Assembly (NCBI GenBank): GCA_030695565.1
Contig: JAUYRZ010000117.1
Coordinates: 62,001 to 126,000, forward strand
DNA: 64,000 bases
Source of the DNA: Archangium sp.
GTDB lineage: Bacteria; Myxococcota; Myxococcia; Myxococcales; Myxococcaceae
Direction: 5' to 3'
A program made the translations under genes and the position numbers. The notes below the pieces were generated by a model. That model saw only the letters and a program-made list of their open reading frames with translations. It was not told where the DNA came from and did not search any database. Of this stretch, positions 45,180-53,577 are shown piece by piece (the first letter of the stretch is position 1; the number at the start of each line of letters is the position of its first letter).

Positions 45180-46675
45180 TGAACTCGAACAAGTGTCTCC
45201 CTCTCCCTGAGGGGGAGAGGGTCGGGGAGAGGGCGTTCGCCTTACTCTTCGCGCTCCTCCTCACCGCCTGCCCGCCCGCCAAACCCGAAGTCGACGCCGG
45301 CAAAGAACCGCAGTGCATGACGCGCGCGGAGTGCGACGCGGGCCTGGTCTGCACCTCTGATCAGTTCTGCTCGACCTGCAGCACCTCAGGCCAGTGCAGC
45401 GTCAAAGAAGAGTGCAACACCGACTCCCGCCTCTGCGCTCTGCGAGCCGGCTGGGGAACGCAGTGCGCGGTCAACGACGACTGCCAGGCGGGCTCGTGGT
45501 GCAAGCAGGGCCTCTGTCAGGCGCGCTCCGAAGTCTCGCTGTGCGTGGGCGGGCTCAGCAGCGAATGCCCGCAGGGCGAACGCTGCAACCGCATCACGCT
45601 GACCTGCGAAGAAGATCTCGGTTGCTCGATCACCGAAGACTGCTCCGCCGGAGAAATCTGCAACACCGGCTCGCGCCAGTGCCAGCCGAAGTGCACCGCC
45701 GAAACGCAGGTCGACATCTGCGCCGCGGGGCAACGTTGCATCGCCGAGAAGTGCGTGCAGTGCGCGCTCGACGCCGAGTGTGGCCCGGGGCTCTCCTGCG
45801 ACTCTGCCGGCAACTGCTCCGCGGGCACGCGTTGCTACACCAACCGCGACTGCTCCGTGCCGCTCGTCTGCCTGGTTCAAACAGGAGCCTGTCTCCCCAA
45901 GGCGCCCGCCTGCACCAGCGACGACAACTGCGCGGCGAACCAACGCTGCGACGTGGCGAGCGGCCGCTGCATCGCGCGCGACTGCCAGCCTGATCGCTAC
46001 GAGCCCAACAACGACGACACCCGCGCTTTCGGGGTCGCGCCCGGGCCGTACCGCAACCTCACGCTCTGCGCGGCAGACACCGACTGGTTCTCCATCGCGC
46101 TGTCTCGCGGAGACCTGCTCGGCGTGAACGTCGACGCCGACCCGTTCGCGGAGAACAACTTCACCACCGTGGTCAAAGACGCCACCGGCCGCACGCTGGC
46201 AGGTGGACGCTTGCTGGTGAGCTACGTGGCGCCGGTGCCCGCGACCTACTTCGTGGTGATCAACACCATCGATCCCTTCCAGACCTACGACGTCACCTTC
46301 CTCAAGTCGCGCGGCACGCCGTGTGATGACGACGGGCTCGAGCCGAACGACTCCGCCACGCAGCCGACGTTGCTGAACACCAGCACGCAGGCCGAAGGCC
46401 GCATCTGCCCGCAGGATCAAGACTGGTTCCGTTCGACGGTGCCGGCAGGCAAGGGCGTGCGCGCGCAGTTGATCAACTACAACTCAGGCAACGGCTTGCT
46501 GCGCCTGTGTCTCTTTCAGGCAGACGGCACCAGCCTCATCGGCTGCTCGGCTGACTTGATGCCGTCGGTCACCGTGCCGGCTGCGGGGCTGTTGTCCAAC
46601 CAGGTTCTGGTGCGCGTGGTCGGCGACACAGAACGGATCGCCAATTCGTTCACGCTGTCACTGGAGTTCCCATGA
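45176..46675 (+). CDS. Cys-rich lipoprotein with pre-peptidase C-terminal-like domains
   Basis: About 499 residues. The start is a GTG overlapping the previous stop, or the ATG at 45179. The first 20 residues are encoded by a REP palindrome (CLPLPEGERVGERA) and lead straight into the hydrophobic core ALLFALLLTAC, so the repeat now forms the n-region of the lipoprotein signal. At least ten short disulphide units (CxxDxxCxxGxxCxxxxC) follow to about residue 280. Two pre-peptidase-C-like beta domains (DRYEPNNDDTRAFG...DTDWFSIALSRGD; DDGLEPNDSATQPTLL...DQDWFRSTVPAG) end the protein. The stop overlaps the next ATG. Confidence 0.8.
   Translation: MMNSNKCLPLPEGERVGERAFALLFALLLTACPPAKPEVDAGKEPQCMTRAECDAGLVCTSDQFCSTCSTSGQCSVKEECNTDSRLCALRAGWGTQCAVNDDCQAGSWCKQGLCQARSEVSLCVGGLSSECPQGERCNRITLTCEEDLGCSITEDCSAGEICNTGSRQCQPKCTAETQVDICAAGQRCIAEKCVQCALDAECGPGLSCDSAGNCSAGTRCYTNRDCSVPLVCLVQTGACLPKAPACTSDDNCAANQRCDVASGRCIARDCQPDRYEPNNDDTRAFGVAPGPYRNLTLCAADTDWFSIALSRGDLLGVNVDADPFAENNFTTVVKDATGRTLAGGRLLVSYVAPVPATYFVVINTIDPFQTYDVTFLKSRGTPCDDDGLEPNDSATQPTLLNTSTQAEGRICPQDQDWFRSTVPAGKGVRAQLINYNSGNGLLRLCLFQADGTSLIGCSADLMPSVTVPAAGLLSNQVLVRVVGDTERIANSFTLSLEFP
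45196..45234. repeat. REP-like palindrome, copy 5 (inside a signal-peptide coding region)
   Basis: TCTCCCTCTCCCTGAGGGGGAGAGGG followed by TCGGGGAGAGGG. It is in frame in the n-region of the lipoprotein signal, one of three in-gene copies. Confidence 0.8.
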
Positions 46676-49600
46676 GAACCCAATTCCCGTTGCTCTTCGT
46701 TGCGGCGTTCGTGTTCGCGGCCTGCAACTGCGATCCGAAAGCGAGACCCGACGCGGGCGAGCCGGATGCTTCGGTCGAAGAAGATGCGGGCATCGACGCG
46801 GGCTTCGAAGAAGTCGACGCGGGTGAAGAAGACGCGGGTCTTCCGCCCGAGCTCAAGGTGACGCGCGTCTTACCGCCGCGGGGCGCTTCGGCTGGCGGCA
46901 CCTCGGTGTTGATCGAAGGTTCGGGCTTCTTGCGTGACTTCGCGGGCACGGGCTCGCAGGCCAAGGGCGTCACCACGCTGCGCATCGGTGGCAACCAGGT
47001 GCAGGATTTCCAGATCATCGACGACCAGACCATCGAGCTGCGCACGCCGCCGGGAGTCTCCGGCCCGGCTTCGGTCTCGATGCGGAACCCGAACGGGAAC
47101 TTCGTCTGCAACAACTGCTTCACGTACTTCGATGAGCTGGTGGTCACGTCTTTCACGCCGCGCACGGGCCCGTTGGCCGGTGGCACTGAAGTGACCATCG
47201 CGGGGCAGGGCTTCACGGCCGACACGCAGGTGTTGTTCGGCACGCTCTCGAGCCCGCTGATCACCTTCGTTTCTGCGACGCAGCTCAAGGCCGTGGCACC
47301 GCGCGGGTTGCTCGCCGACGTGGTGGATCTCGTCGTCTACAACAAGAACGGCGTGTCGACGCAGCGGCGCGGCTACACGTATCAGCCCGAGGTGCGCATC
47401 ACGGGGATCTCCCCGGTGACCGGCGCGATCGCAGGCGGCACCGTGGTGACGCTCACCGGTACGGGTTTTGCGGGCGCGACCGCGGTGCGTTTCGGAGCGA
47501 CTGACGGAACCAGCGTGACGGTGGTCTCGCCCACGCAGGTGACCGCGGTGACGCCGGCTGCTGCTGTAGGCGCGGTCGACGTGACCATCACGGCGCCTGC
47601 GGGCACGTGGACTTCACGCAAGGCGTTCACTTACTTCGATCCCGCGGGGCCGTTTGCGGTGCTGGGTCTCTCGCCGCGCCTCATTCGCGCGGGTGACACG
47701 GTTCAGCTCACCGGCCAGGCGCTCGATCAGGGCGCGCTCACGGTGACCATCGGCGGGGTGACGGCGATCGTCGGTGCACGCACCTTCTCGACCGCCGAGC
47801 TCACGGTTCCGGTGCGGGGTGCAGCGCCGCGCATCTCCGACGTGGTCGCCACGGGTGGTTCGACCCTCACGCTGGCCAATGCCGCGACCTGGCGCATCGC
47901 GCTCACCTCGGCCACGCCGAACAGTGGGCCTGCCGCGGGTGGCACCGTGGTGGCGCTCGCCGGCTCTGCGATCCCCGCGGGCGTCGACTTGAACGTGGGC
48001 ACCTTCGCGGCGACCGCGGTCACGGTGACGAACGAAAATACCCTGCAGCTCACCACGCCCACGGGCAGTGGCGGCGCGCCCAGCGACGTGTGGATTCGGG
48101 AGACCGCCGACGTGGAGAACGAGACCGTGCTGGCAGGCGGCTTCACGTTCTTCGAGCCGCTCTCCATCGGCCGCGTGCAGCCGGAGCGGGGCGCCATCGC
48201 GGGCAACACGCTGGTGACCGTGCTCGGCTCGGGCTTCGGCGACTCGACGATCGTGAAGTTCGGCCCGAACAACGCGAAGGACCTCAAGTTCGTCGACAGC
48301 CACACCATCACCTGCCGCACGCCCAAGGGCTCGGTCGGCGTGGTGGACGTGCGCATCGAGCGGCTCACCGAGAACGACACCTTGCCTGGTGGCTTCTCGT
48401 ACTTCGATCCGCGCAGCATCTCGGGTGGGCTCTCCGGCGGCCCGTTGGTCGGCACGCTCAACATCACCGTGCTCGACTCGACGCGGGGCGCGTACGGAAC
48501 TCCGGTGCCGGGTGCGACGGTGCTGCTCGGCCTCGACCCCACCACGCCTTTCCAGGGCACGACTGATCAGCGTGGGCAGATCACCTTCTCTGATCCTTCG
48601 CTGGTGAAGGCCGAGACCATCACGGTGGTGAAAGACTTCTACGAGTCGTCGACGGTGACCGGCGTCAATGCCGAGAACCTCACCGTCTTCATCGCGCGGA
48701 CTGGTGGTGGTGAGCCGAGCTCAGGCATGCCGCCTCCGGGTGTGCCTCCTTCGACGATCGCCGGGCGCGTCACGGGCTTCAAGTCACCGCGGCCGCTGGT
48801 GAGTGGAGAGACGCTCGAGGCGCGCGTGTTCGTCGCGCAGACGTCGCTCTATTCAGGCCCGCCGTTCATCAATCAGCTCCCCGACAAGTCGCGCGAGAAG
48901 TGGCGCATCATCACTGACGGAGCGGACTACCTCGTCTACACCGGCGCGGGTCTGCGCGCGGTCTATGCGGTGCTGGGCATCGCCAAGGCGAGCAATCAGT
49001 CGTTCACGCCGATCGCCATGGGCATCAAGCGCGGCGTCACGACCTCGCCGGACAATCCGGCCACGGGCAAAGACATCATCATCGACATCCAGCTCGACGT
49101 GGCGGTGCCGGTCACCATCGATTCGCCGCTGACGTTCCAGGGGCCGCTGGGCCCGGAGCCCGGCTTCAACAGCCTCTACTCGTGGCTCGAGCTCGGAGCG
49201 GAAGGCTTCGTGCCCAACCCCAACAACTGGAACACGGGCACCTCGCTGAGGACGACTGTTTCCTCGGCCAGCGCGAACCTCACCTTCCCCAGCTTCCCGC
49301 GCCTCGATGGAACCAACTTCATCTTCCTCAACGAGTCAGCGGGCTCGGGTCAGTACCCGGTCAGCTATTACTTCCGTCGTCAGCCAGGTGATCTCACCCA
49401 AGGGGTGACCATCGGGCCGATGCTCCCGGCGCCCAACATCGTTCAGCCGTCCCTGACCTTCACGGGCACGATCTCGTGGACGACCGCGCCCGGGGCCGTT
49501 CCGAACGTGCACAACATTCAGATCCTCCGGCCGACGCCGTTTGCCAACGTGGTGGTGTGGAGCATGGTGCTGCCCGGTACGGAGACTCAGGTGGTGGTGC

Positions 49601-49773
49601 CGCAGATCGCCGTCGACAAGCTGAACCGTGAGGAGGCAGGCAACCCGCTCTTCGTGGTCATCTTCTCGAGCCGTGCGCCGAAGTTTGCGTACAACCAGTG
49701 GACGTACGACACGCTCTCTGGAGTCAGCTGGTCGAGCTACACGATTGCCTTGAGCGACTCCTTCATCCCATGA
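46672..49773 (+). CDS. Large IPT/TIG-domain lipoprotein
   Basis: 1033 residues. Lipobox FAAC near 14-17. An acidic linker rich in Asp-Ala-Gly follows (23-60). Tandem IPT/TIG immunoglobulin-like domains begin at about 62 (VTRVLPPRGASAGGTSVLIEGSGF), 163 (SFTPRTGPLAGGTEVTIAGQGF), 243 (GISPVTGAIAGGTVVTLTGTGF) and 500 (RVQPERGAIAGNTLVTVLGSGF), with less regular ones between. A Pro-rich linker (about 683-695) precedes a C-terminal beta-rich domain. It is likely a long surface stalk for adhesion or envelope organisation. Overlaps the genes on both sides by ATGA. Confidence 0.85.
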   Translation: MRTQFPLLFVAAFVFAACNCDPKARPDAGEPDASVEEDAGIDAGFEEVDAGEEDAGLPPELKVTRVLPPRGASAGGTSVLIEGSGFLRDFAGTGSQAKGVTTLRIGGNQVQDFQIIDDQTIELRTPPGVSGPASVSMRNPNGNFVCNNCFTYFDELVVTSFTPRTGPLAGGTEVTIAGQGFTADTQVLFGTLSSPLITFVSATQLKAVAPRGLLADVVDLVVYNKNGVSTQRRGYTYQPEVRITGISPVTGAIAGGTVVTLTGTGFAGATAVRFGATDGTSVTVVSPTQVTAVTPAAAVGAVDVTITAPAGTWTSRKAFTYFDPAGPFAVLGLSPRLIRAGDTVQLTGQALDQGALTVTIGGVTAIVGARTFSTAELTVPVRGAAPRISDVVATGGSTLTLANAATWRIALTSATPNSGPAAGGTVVALAGSAIPAGVDLNVGTFAATAVTVTNENTLQLTTPTGSGGAPSDVWIRETADVENETVLAGGFTFFEPLSIGRVQPERGAIAGNTLVTVLGSGFGDSTIVKFGPNNAKDLKFVDSHTITCRTPKGSVGVVDVRIERLTENDTLPGGFSYFDPRSISGGLSGGPLVGTLNITVLDSTRGAYGTPVPGATVLLGLDPTTPFQGTTDQRGQITFSDPSLVKAETITVVKDFYESSTVTGVNAENLTVFIARTGGGEPSSGMPPPGVPPSTIAGRVTGFKSPRPLVSGETLEARVFVAQTSLYSGPPFINQLPDKSREKWRIITDGADYLVYTGAGLRAVYAVLGIAKASNQSFTPIAMGIKRGVTTSPDNPATGKDIIIDIQLDVAVPVTIDSPLTFQGPLGPEPGFNSLYSWLELGAEGFVPNPNNWNTGTSLRTTVSSASANLTFPSFPRLDGTNFIFLNESAGSGQYPVSYYFRRQPGDLTQGVTIGPMLPAPNIVQPSLTFTGTISWTTAPGAVPNVHNIQILRPTPFANVVVWSMVLPGTETQVVVPQIAVDKLNREEAGNPLFVVIFSSRAPKFAYNQWTYDTLSGVSWSSYTIALSDSFIP

Positions 49774-50918
49774 CGCTTCGATTCTTCGCGCCGCTGGTGC
49801 TGGGCGCTTCCTTGGTGGCGTTGGTGGGGTGCCGCGACACGCGGCTGGCTGGACAGGGCTGTCAGGAAGACAGGGACTGCGGGTCGCCCAGCTCGGCGTT
49901 CCGCTGCGAGACGCAGACGGGCGTTTGTTACTGCCGCACCGACGCCGCCTGTCCCGGGGCGCAGTTCTGCAACATCGCCGGCTTCTGCCAGGACCGTTCG
50001 GGGTGTGAGAACAACCAGGACTGTCTCGACACGTCGACGTTCTGCGACACCTCGAGCGGGCAGTGTCTGCCGCGGGGCCGCTGCGCGTCGGATCTGCAGT
50101 GTCTGCTGGGGGAAGTGTGCGACCTCACGCGTTCGACCTGCGTGATGGGTTGCCGCACGAATGGTGACTGCAATGGCACCAGCTGCCGTTGTGCCGACGT
50201 CGCCTGCAGCTGCACGGGGACGACGCCGGAAGAACTCGCGCGGTGCCAGATCGGCGTGTGCGACCCTGAGTTCTGCGCCGACGCCACCTTCTGCCGCTTC
50301 GGTGAGAGCTGCGGCGTATTGCCAGATGCGGGCTCTCCACGAGCGCGCTGTTACGACGACTACGACACCCGGCTGCGCCCGTACTGCGACAACTGCAGCT
50401 TCGGCGGCGGCGTCAGCATCTGCGGCACGGGCCCGAACTACTGCCTCATCGACACGCGCAATCCCGGTAACTACTTCTGCGGCGCCGATTGTTCTTCGGG
50501 TCAGTCGTGCCCGCGCGGGTACGCCTGTCAGGACGTGATCGTGGTGGTCAGCCAGTGGGCCTGCACGCGCAGCAACCCGTCATGTCCGGCGAACGCGGCG
50601 CTGCCCTGCATGAACGACGTGGACTGCCGGCGCGGCGGGACGTGCGCCAAGCAGGCGGGGCAGACCAGCGGCTTTTGCGCGGGCAAGTGCGCGGTGGATG
50701 AGGGCGACGAGAATGGGTTCTGTACCTGCCAGGTCGACGACGACTGCGCGCAAGAGACGTGTAGCGCTGGCGAGTGCAGCGTCAGCCGGAGATCGTGCGT
50801 GGTCGACAACGACTGCCGTTCCATTCGCTGCGTCGACTTTCAGGGCGGCGGTGGATGTTTCATCGGGAGCAACTGCGCTCCGGCGAACGGGCTGAGCTGC
50901 AACGAAGTGAAGCAGTGA
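49770..50918 (+). CDS. Cys-rich lipoprotein (disulphide-knot repeats)
   Basis: About 382 residues from ATG 49770, fixed by an ATGA overlap; the frame opens earlier at 49698. Lipobox LVGC near 17-20. The mature protein is almost wholly made of short Cys-rich units (GCQEDRDCGSPSSAFRCETQTGVC, GCENNQDCLDTSTFCDTSSGQC, CASDLQCLLGEVCDL and others), with about 50 cysteines. The spacing resembles Dickkopf/EGF-like knots of other myxobacterial lipoproteins. No catalytic motif. The stop overlaps the next GTG. Confidence 0.8.
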   Translation: MTLRFFAPLVLGASLVALVGCRDTRLAGQGCQEDRDCGSPSSAFRCETQTGVCYCRTDAACPGAQFCNIAGFCQDRSGCENNQDCLDTSTFCDTSSGQCLPRGRCASDLQCLLGEVCDLTRSTCVMGCRTNGDCNGTSCRCADVACSCTGTTPEELARCQIGVCDPEFCADATFCRFGESCGVLPDAGSPRARCYDDYDTRLRPYCDNCSFGGGVSICGTGPNYCLIDTRNPGNYFCGADCSSGQSCPRGYACQDVIVVVSQWACTRSNPSCPANAALPCMNDVDCRRGGTCAKQAGQTSGFCAGKCAVDEGDENGFCTCQVDDDCAQETCSAGECSVSRRSCVVDNDCRSIRCVDFQGGGGCFIGSNCAPANGLSCNEVKQ

Positions 50919-51319
50919 GGTGGTGGGTCTTCATTCTGCTCAGCGCTTGTACGAAGTCGGGCGCTGAAGGAGGGACTCGCTCGACCACGCTCGCGACGGC
51001 GAAGGAGCGGGTCGCGTATCTCTGCGACTACGCCATCTGCCCCACGCAGCCGGAAGACGCGGCGTTTCACATCTATCCGGGTGATGACGGCACCATCGTT
51101 CACGCGGTGGTGAAGATCGATCCGAACGACGTGCATCGTTGGTCGATGGGCTGCGACAACCTCACCGTCGAGACGCGCCCGAAGTGGCTGACCGAGGTGA
51201 TGGGCCCGACGGGATGGAAGCTGAAGACGATCCCCGACACCTGGCGATGCGCTGGTGAGAAGCGCGTCATTCACGTGAAGGAAGCCATCGTGGTTCGCTC
51301 CGTCTTGCGTGCGGACTGA
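50915..51319 (+). CDS. Small lipoprotein, possibly interrupted by UGA
   Basis: 134 residues from a GTG overlapping the previous stop. Signal and lipobox (RWWVFILLSAC) are clear. The mature domain (VAYLCDYAICPTQPEDAAFHIYPGDDGTIVHAVVKIDPNDVHRW...CDNLTVETRPKWLTEVMGPTGWKL) has four Cys and no known family. The frame ends in TGA at 51317-51319 but then stays open for 62 codons to a TGA that overlaps the next gene's ATG, the same junction type as every other gene in this operon. A nonsense mutation, sequencing error or recoding is possible. An ordinary stop is also possible. Confidence 0.65.
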   Translation: MRWWVFILLSACTKSGAEGGTRSTTLATAKERVAYLCDYAICPTQPEDAAFHIYPGDDGTIVHAVVKIDPNDVHRWSMGCDNLTVETRPKWLTEVMGPTGWKLKTIPDTWRCAGEKRVIHVKEAIVVRSVLRAD

Positions 51320-51508
51320 CTGTGCTGCGGCCCCGCAGAGCAGCTGGCCCACATCATCGCCGCAGCGGCGAAGAAGCTCGGCGCATCACTCGTGGTTCTG
51401 GGGCAAGCCCGTGAAGGGCCTCTGGGCGCGTTTTCAGGCCCGGCGATTTGCTGCCCGCTCGGTACAAGGTGGTGTGCTGCCCGAGCACTGATACCTTGCG
51501 CGAAATGA
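51320..51508 (+). pseudogene. In-frame continuation after a stop (possible remnant)
   Basis: In the frame of the preceding lipoprotein, 62 codons run without a stop. The segment EQLAHIIAAAAKKLGASLVVLG is loosely like the C-terminal part of a universal-stress-protein fold. The stretch ends in ATGA at the next start. Stops are rare in such GC-rich DNA, so openness alone is weak evidence. No ribosome site of its own is clear. Confidence 0.2.
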
Positions 51509-52380
51509 ACGCATCGCGCGCTGAACTTCTGTCGTTGGCTCTGGGCGAGGTGGATCTCGAGACGTTCGCAGCGCGGAACGGAGTGAGCCCCGGGGAAGCC
51601 GCGGCGATGCGAGACCTCTTCGTCGAAGGGCTGAAGGCCGGCGCCGGCCGCGCGCCCCGCACGTCGAGGTGGGCGCGCTGGGGTCTGGTCTCCGCGCTGG
51701 TGGCATCGGCAGCCTTCGCGCAGCTCGTCGTCTTTCAGCCTGACACCCCGGCGTTGGCCTCTGCGGTGAACGCCAACTTCACGCAGCTCAAGACCTGGCT
51801 CGAGACGAAGGTCGGCCCGGTGTCGAGCGCGGGCGTGACGGCGAGCAGCGTCACGACGCCCTCTTTGACGGCGACCACGGCGACGGTGAACGGCACCCTC
51901 AGCGCCACCAACTACCTGCCCCCCTACGGCGACTGGAGCGCCTTGTCGGGCTTCGGCGCGGGTGGCGCGGGCATCGTCAATGACAACAACGTGTACAAGC
52001 GCCTCATGCTCGTCGGCAACACGGCCGCGGGCCTCGGCGCGCGCCAGGTGCAGGTCTACGACGACCTGACGGTGTCGGGAAAACTCAGGGTGGTGGGCTC
52101 GGGCGGCAACACGTTGCACAACTGCCGCGTCCACGGCGCGAGCAACTCGTACAACGCAGTGTGCAGCAGCAGCGAAGTCGCCATCAGCGGTGGAGGGACG
52201 TGCCCCTTCAACGGCGACTCGAACACCTTCGCCGTGAGCGTGCCGTGGAACAGCGGCGCCAACGCTCCGGCCAGCGAAAACACCATGCCCGACTCGTGGC
52301 GCACGGAGTGTCTGATTTGGGGCAGCAACGGCTCTCGCCCGGCCCCGACCACGTCCTACGCGGTGTGCTGTCAGCAGTGA
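51505..52380 (+). CDS. HTH-TM-exported fibre-like protein (copy 1)
   Basis: About 291 residues from ATG 51505. The N-terminal 45 residues (AELLSLALGEVDLETFAARNGVSPGEAAAMRDLF) form a transposase/sigma-like helix-turn-helix. A single membrane segment follows basic residues (RWARWGLVSALVASAAFAQLVVF, about 53-78). The exported part starts with ALASAVNANFTQLKTWLETKVG, a phage-tail-fibre-like helical start, then TVNGTLSATNYL-type beta repeats and a C-terminal Cys-containing domain ending CCQQ. The same architecture occurs in the convergent gene at 52410. DNA-binding at one end and a surface fibre at the other is an unusual fusion; the HTH might instead be a protein-binding anchor. Confidence 0.65.
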   Translation: MNASRAELLSLALGEVDLETFAARNGVSPGEAAAMRDLFVEGLKAGAGRAPRTSRWARWGLVSALVASAAFAQLVVFQPDTPALASAVNANFTQLKTWLETKVGPVSSAGVTASSVTTPSLTATTATVNGTLSATNYLPPYGDWSALSGFGAGGAGIVNDNNVYKRLMLVGNTAAGLGARQVQVYDDLTVSGKLRVVGSGGNTLHNCRVHGASNSYNAVCSSSEVAISGGGTCPFNGDSNTFAVSVPWNSGANAPASENTMPDSWRTECLIWGSNGSRPAPTTSYAVCCQQ

Positions 52381-52409
52381 GCTGAGTTCGCAACGCAGGT
52401 GACCGCTGC

Positions 52410-53549
52410 TCAGTCGCGGAAGATGAGCCGGCACACCGTGGTGTTGTCGGGGTAGCTGCCGCCCTTGACGTTCAACAGCCCGAAGCCTGGCCCGGTGTCG
52501 ATGCGGCCGTTGTTGGTGTCAGACGAGAAGTTGAAGTCGCCGAAGTAGCAGTCCCAGGCGCTGATCTCGCTGACCGCGCCGTTGCTGTCCGTACCTTGCG
52601 CATCACTGTTGGTGCGCCATTCGGAGGTGAACTCCGACAGGAAGAGGTGGCCGGTTCGCGACGCGACGGCGCCGCTGTTGTCGAAGTTCAACATCGTGAT
52701 GTCGTACTCGCAGCCGTCGTCGTCGCGGCACATCGCGTTGAGCGACGCCACGTCGATGGGCACCGCCACCCCCACGGTCGCGGGCGTCGACTCGACGATG
52801 AGGCGCTGCAGCTCATACGGCTTCGGGCTCAGCGTGGTGCTGTCGCTTTGCTTGAGGCCGCGCACCGCGAGCGCGCCATTGGCCGTCAGGCGCATCGCCT
52901 CGACACCACCGCCCGGGTCGAACTCGGCGTTCGAGTGCACGCCGCCGACGTACCAGGCGAAGTTGCCGCCGCTGCGCAGGTAGAGCGTGTTGGTCTGAAC
53001 GCCCACGCCGTAGGTGCTGCTCCAGAGGTTCAGCATCTGCCGCGTGGTGTTGCCGAAGCTGACGTTGCTCGCGCTGCCGACGGTGACGTTGCCGGTGAGG
53101 GTCGAGGCGCCGTTCACCACGGCCGAGCTGGTGGTGATGCCCGCAGTGGCCACGCCTGCGTCGGCTGCGCCCCAGCCGGTGCCGAGCTTTTGCTGCATGA
53201 GGTTCACCAGCTGCGCGGTGTTGTTGTTCACCTCTGAGGCGATGGCGGGATCGTTGGGGCAGAAATAGTTGAGCCCCAGGCTCGTGAACGAGGCCGGCGC
53301 TGCGCACGTTGCTGCGAGGGCTTCTCTCGAGACCAGCCCCAGCAGGGCTGCGCCCATCACGGCGCCCACCATGAGCAGGCGACGGCTCGCGACGCGCGGC
53401 TGGGCCGCAGCACGCGCCCCGGCCAGCCAGGTGTCACGCCACGCCAGCAGCTCCTGCTCGTCGATGCCGTGGCGCGCGGCGAGCTCTGCCGCGGTGGCCT
53501 TGCCGTCCAGCAACTCCAGAATCAGCTGCACGCGTTCGGTTGCGTTCAT
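52410..53549 (-). CDS. HTH-TM-exported fibre-like protein (copy 2)
   Basis: 379 residues. The same layout as the convergent gene: an HTH-like N-terminus (ERVQLILELLDGKATAAELAARHGIDEQELLAW, about 5-38), a basic stretch, and a membrane or signal segment (LLMVGAVMGAALLGLVSREALA, about 58-80). A helix follows (DPAIASEVNNNTAQLVNLMQQKLG), then tail-fibre-like beta repeats (STLTGNVTVGSASNVSFGN, GNFAWYVGGVHSNAEF). The C-terminal domain has MCRDDDGCEYDITMLNF. The HTH resembles the first helices of transposase OrfA-type proteins, but there is no transposase catalytic domain and no inverted repeats. Last gene of the minus-strand RHS operon. Confidence 0.65.
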   Translation of the reverse strand: MNATERVQLILELLDGKATAAELAARHGIDEQELLAWRDTWLAGARAAAQPRVASRRLLMVGAVMGAALLGLVSREALAATCAAPASFTSLGLNYFCPNDPAIASEVNNNTAQLVNLMQQKLGTGWGAADAGVATAGITTSSAVVNGASTLTGNVTVGSASNVSFGNTTRQMLNLWSSTYGVGVQTNTLYLRSGGNFAWYVGGVHSNAEFDPGGGVEAMRLTANGALAVRGLKQSDSTTLSPKPYELQRLIVESTPATVGVAVPIDVASLNAMCRDDDGCEYDITMLNFDNSGAVASRTGHLFLSEFTSEWRTNSDAQGTDSNGAVSEISAWDCYFGDFNFSSDTNNGRIDTGPGFGLLNVKGGSYPDNTTVCRLIFRD

Positions 53550-53577
53550 GAGTCAGACCTCGCCTGCGGTTGGCATT

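Noticed and set aside
52410-53549. Insertion sequence, because of the transposase-like HTH
   Set aside because: There is no DDE domain, no terminal inverted repeats, and the rest of the protein is exported and fibre-like.
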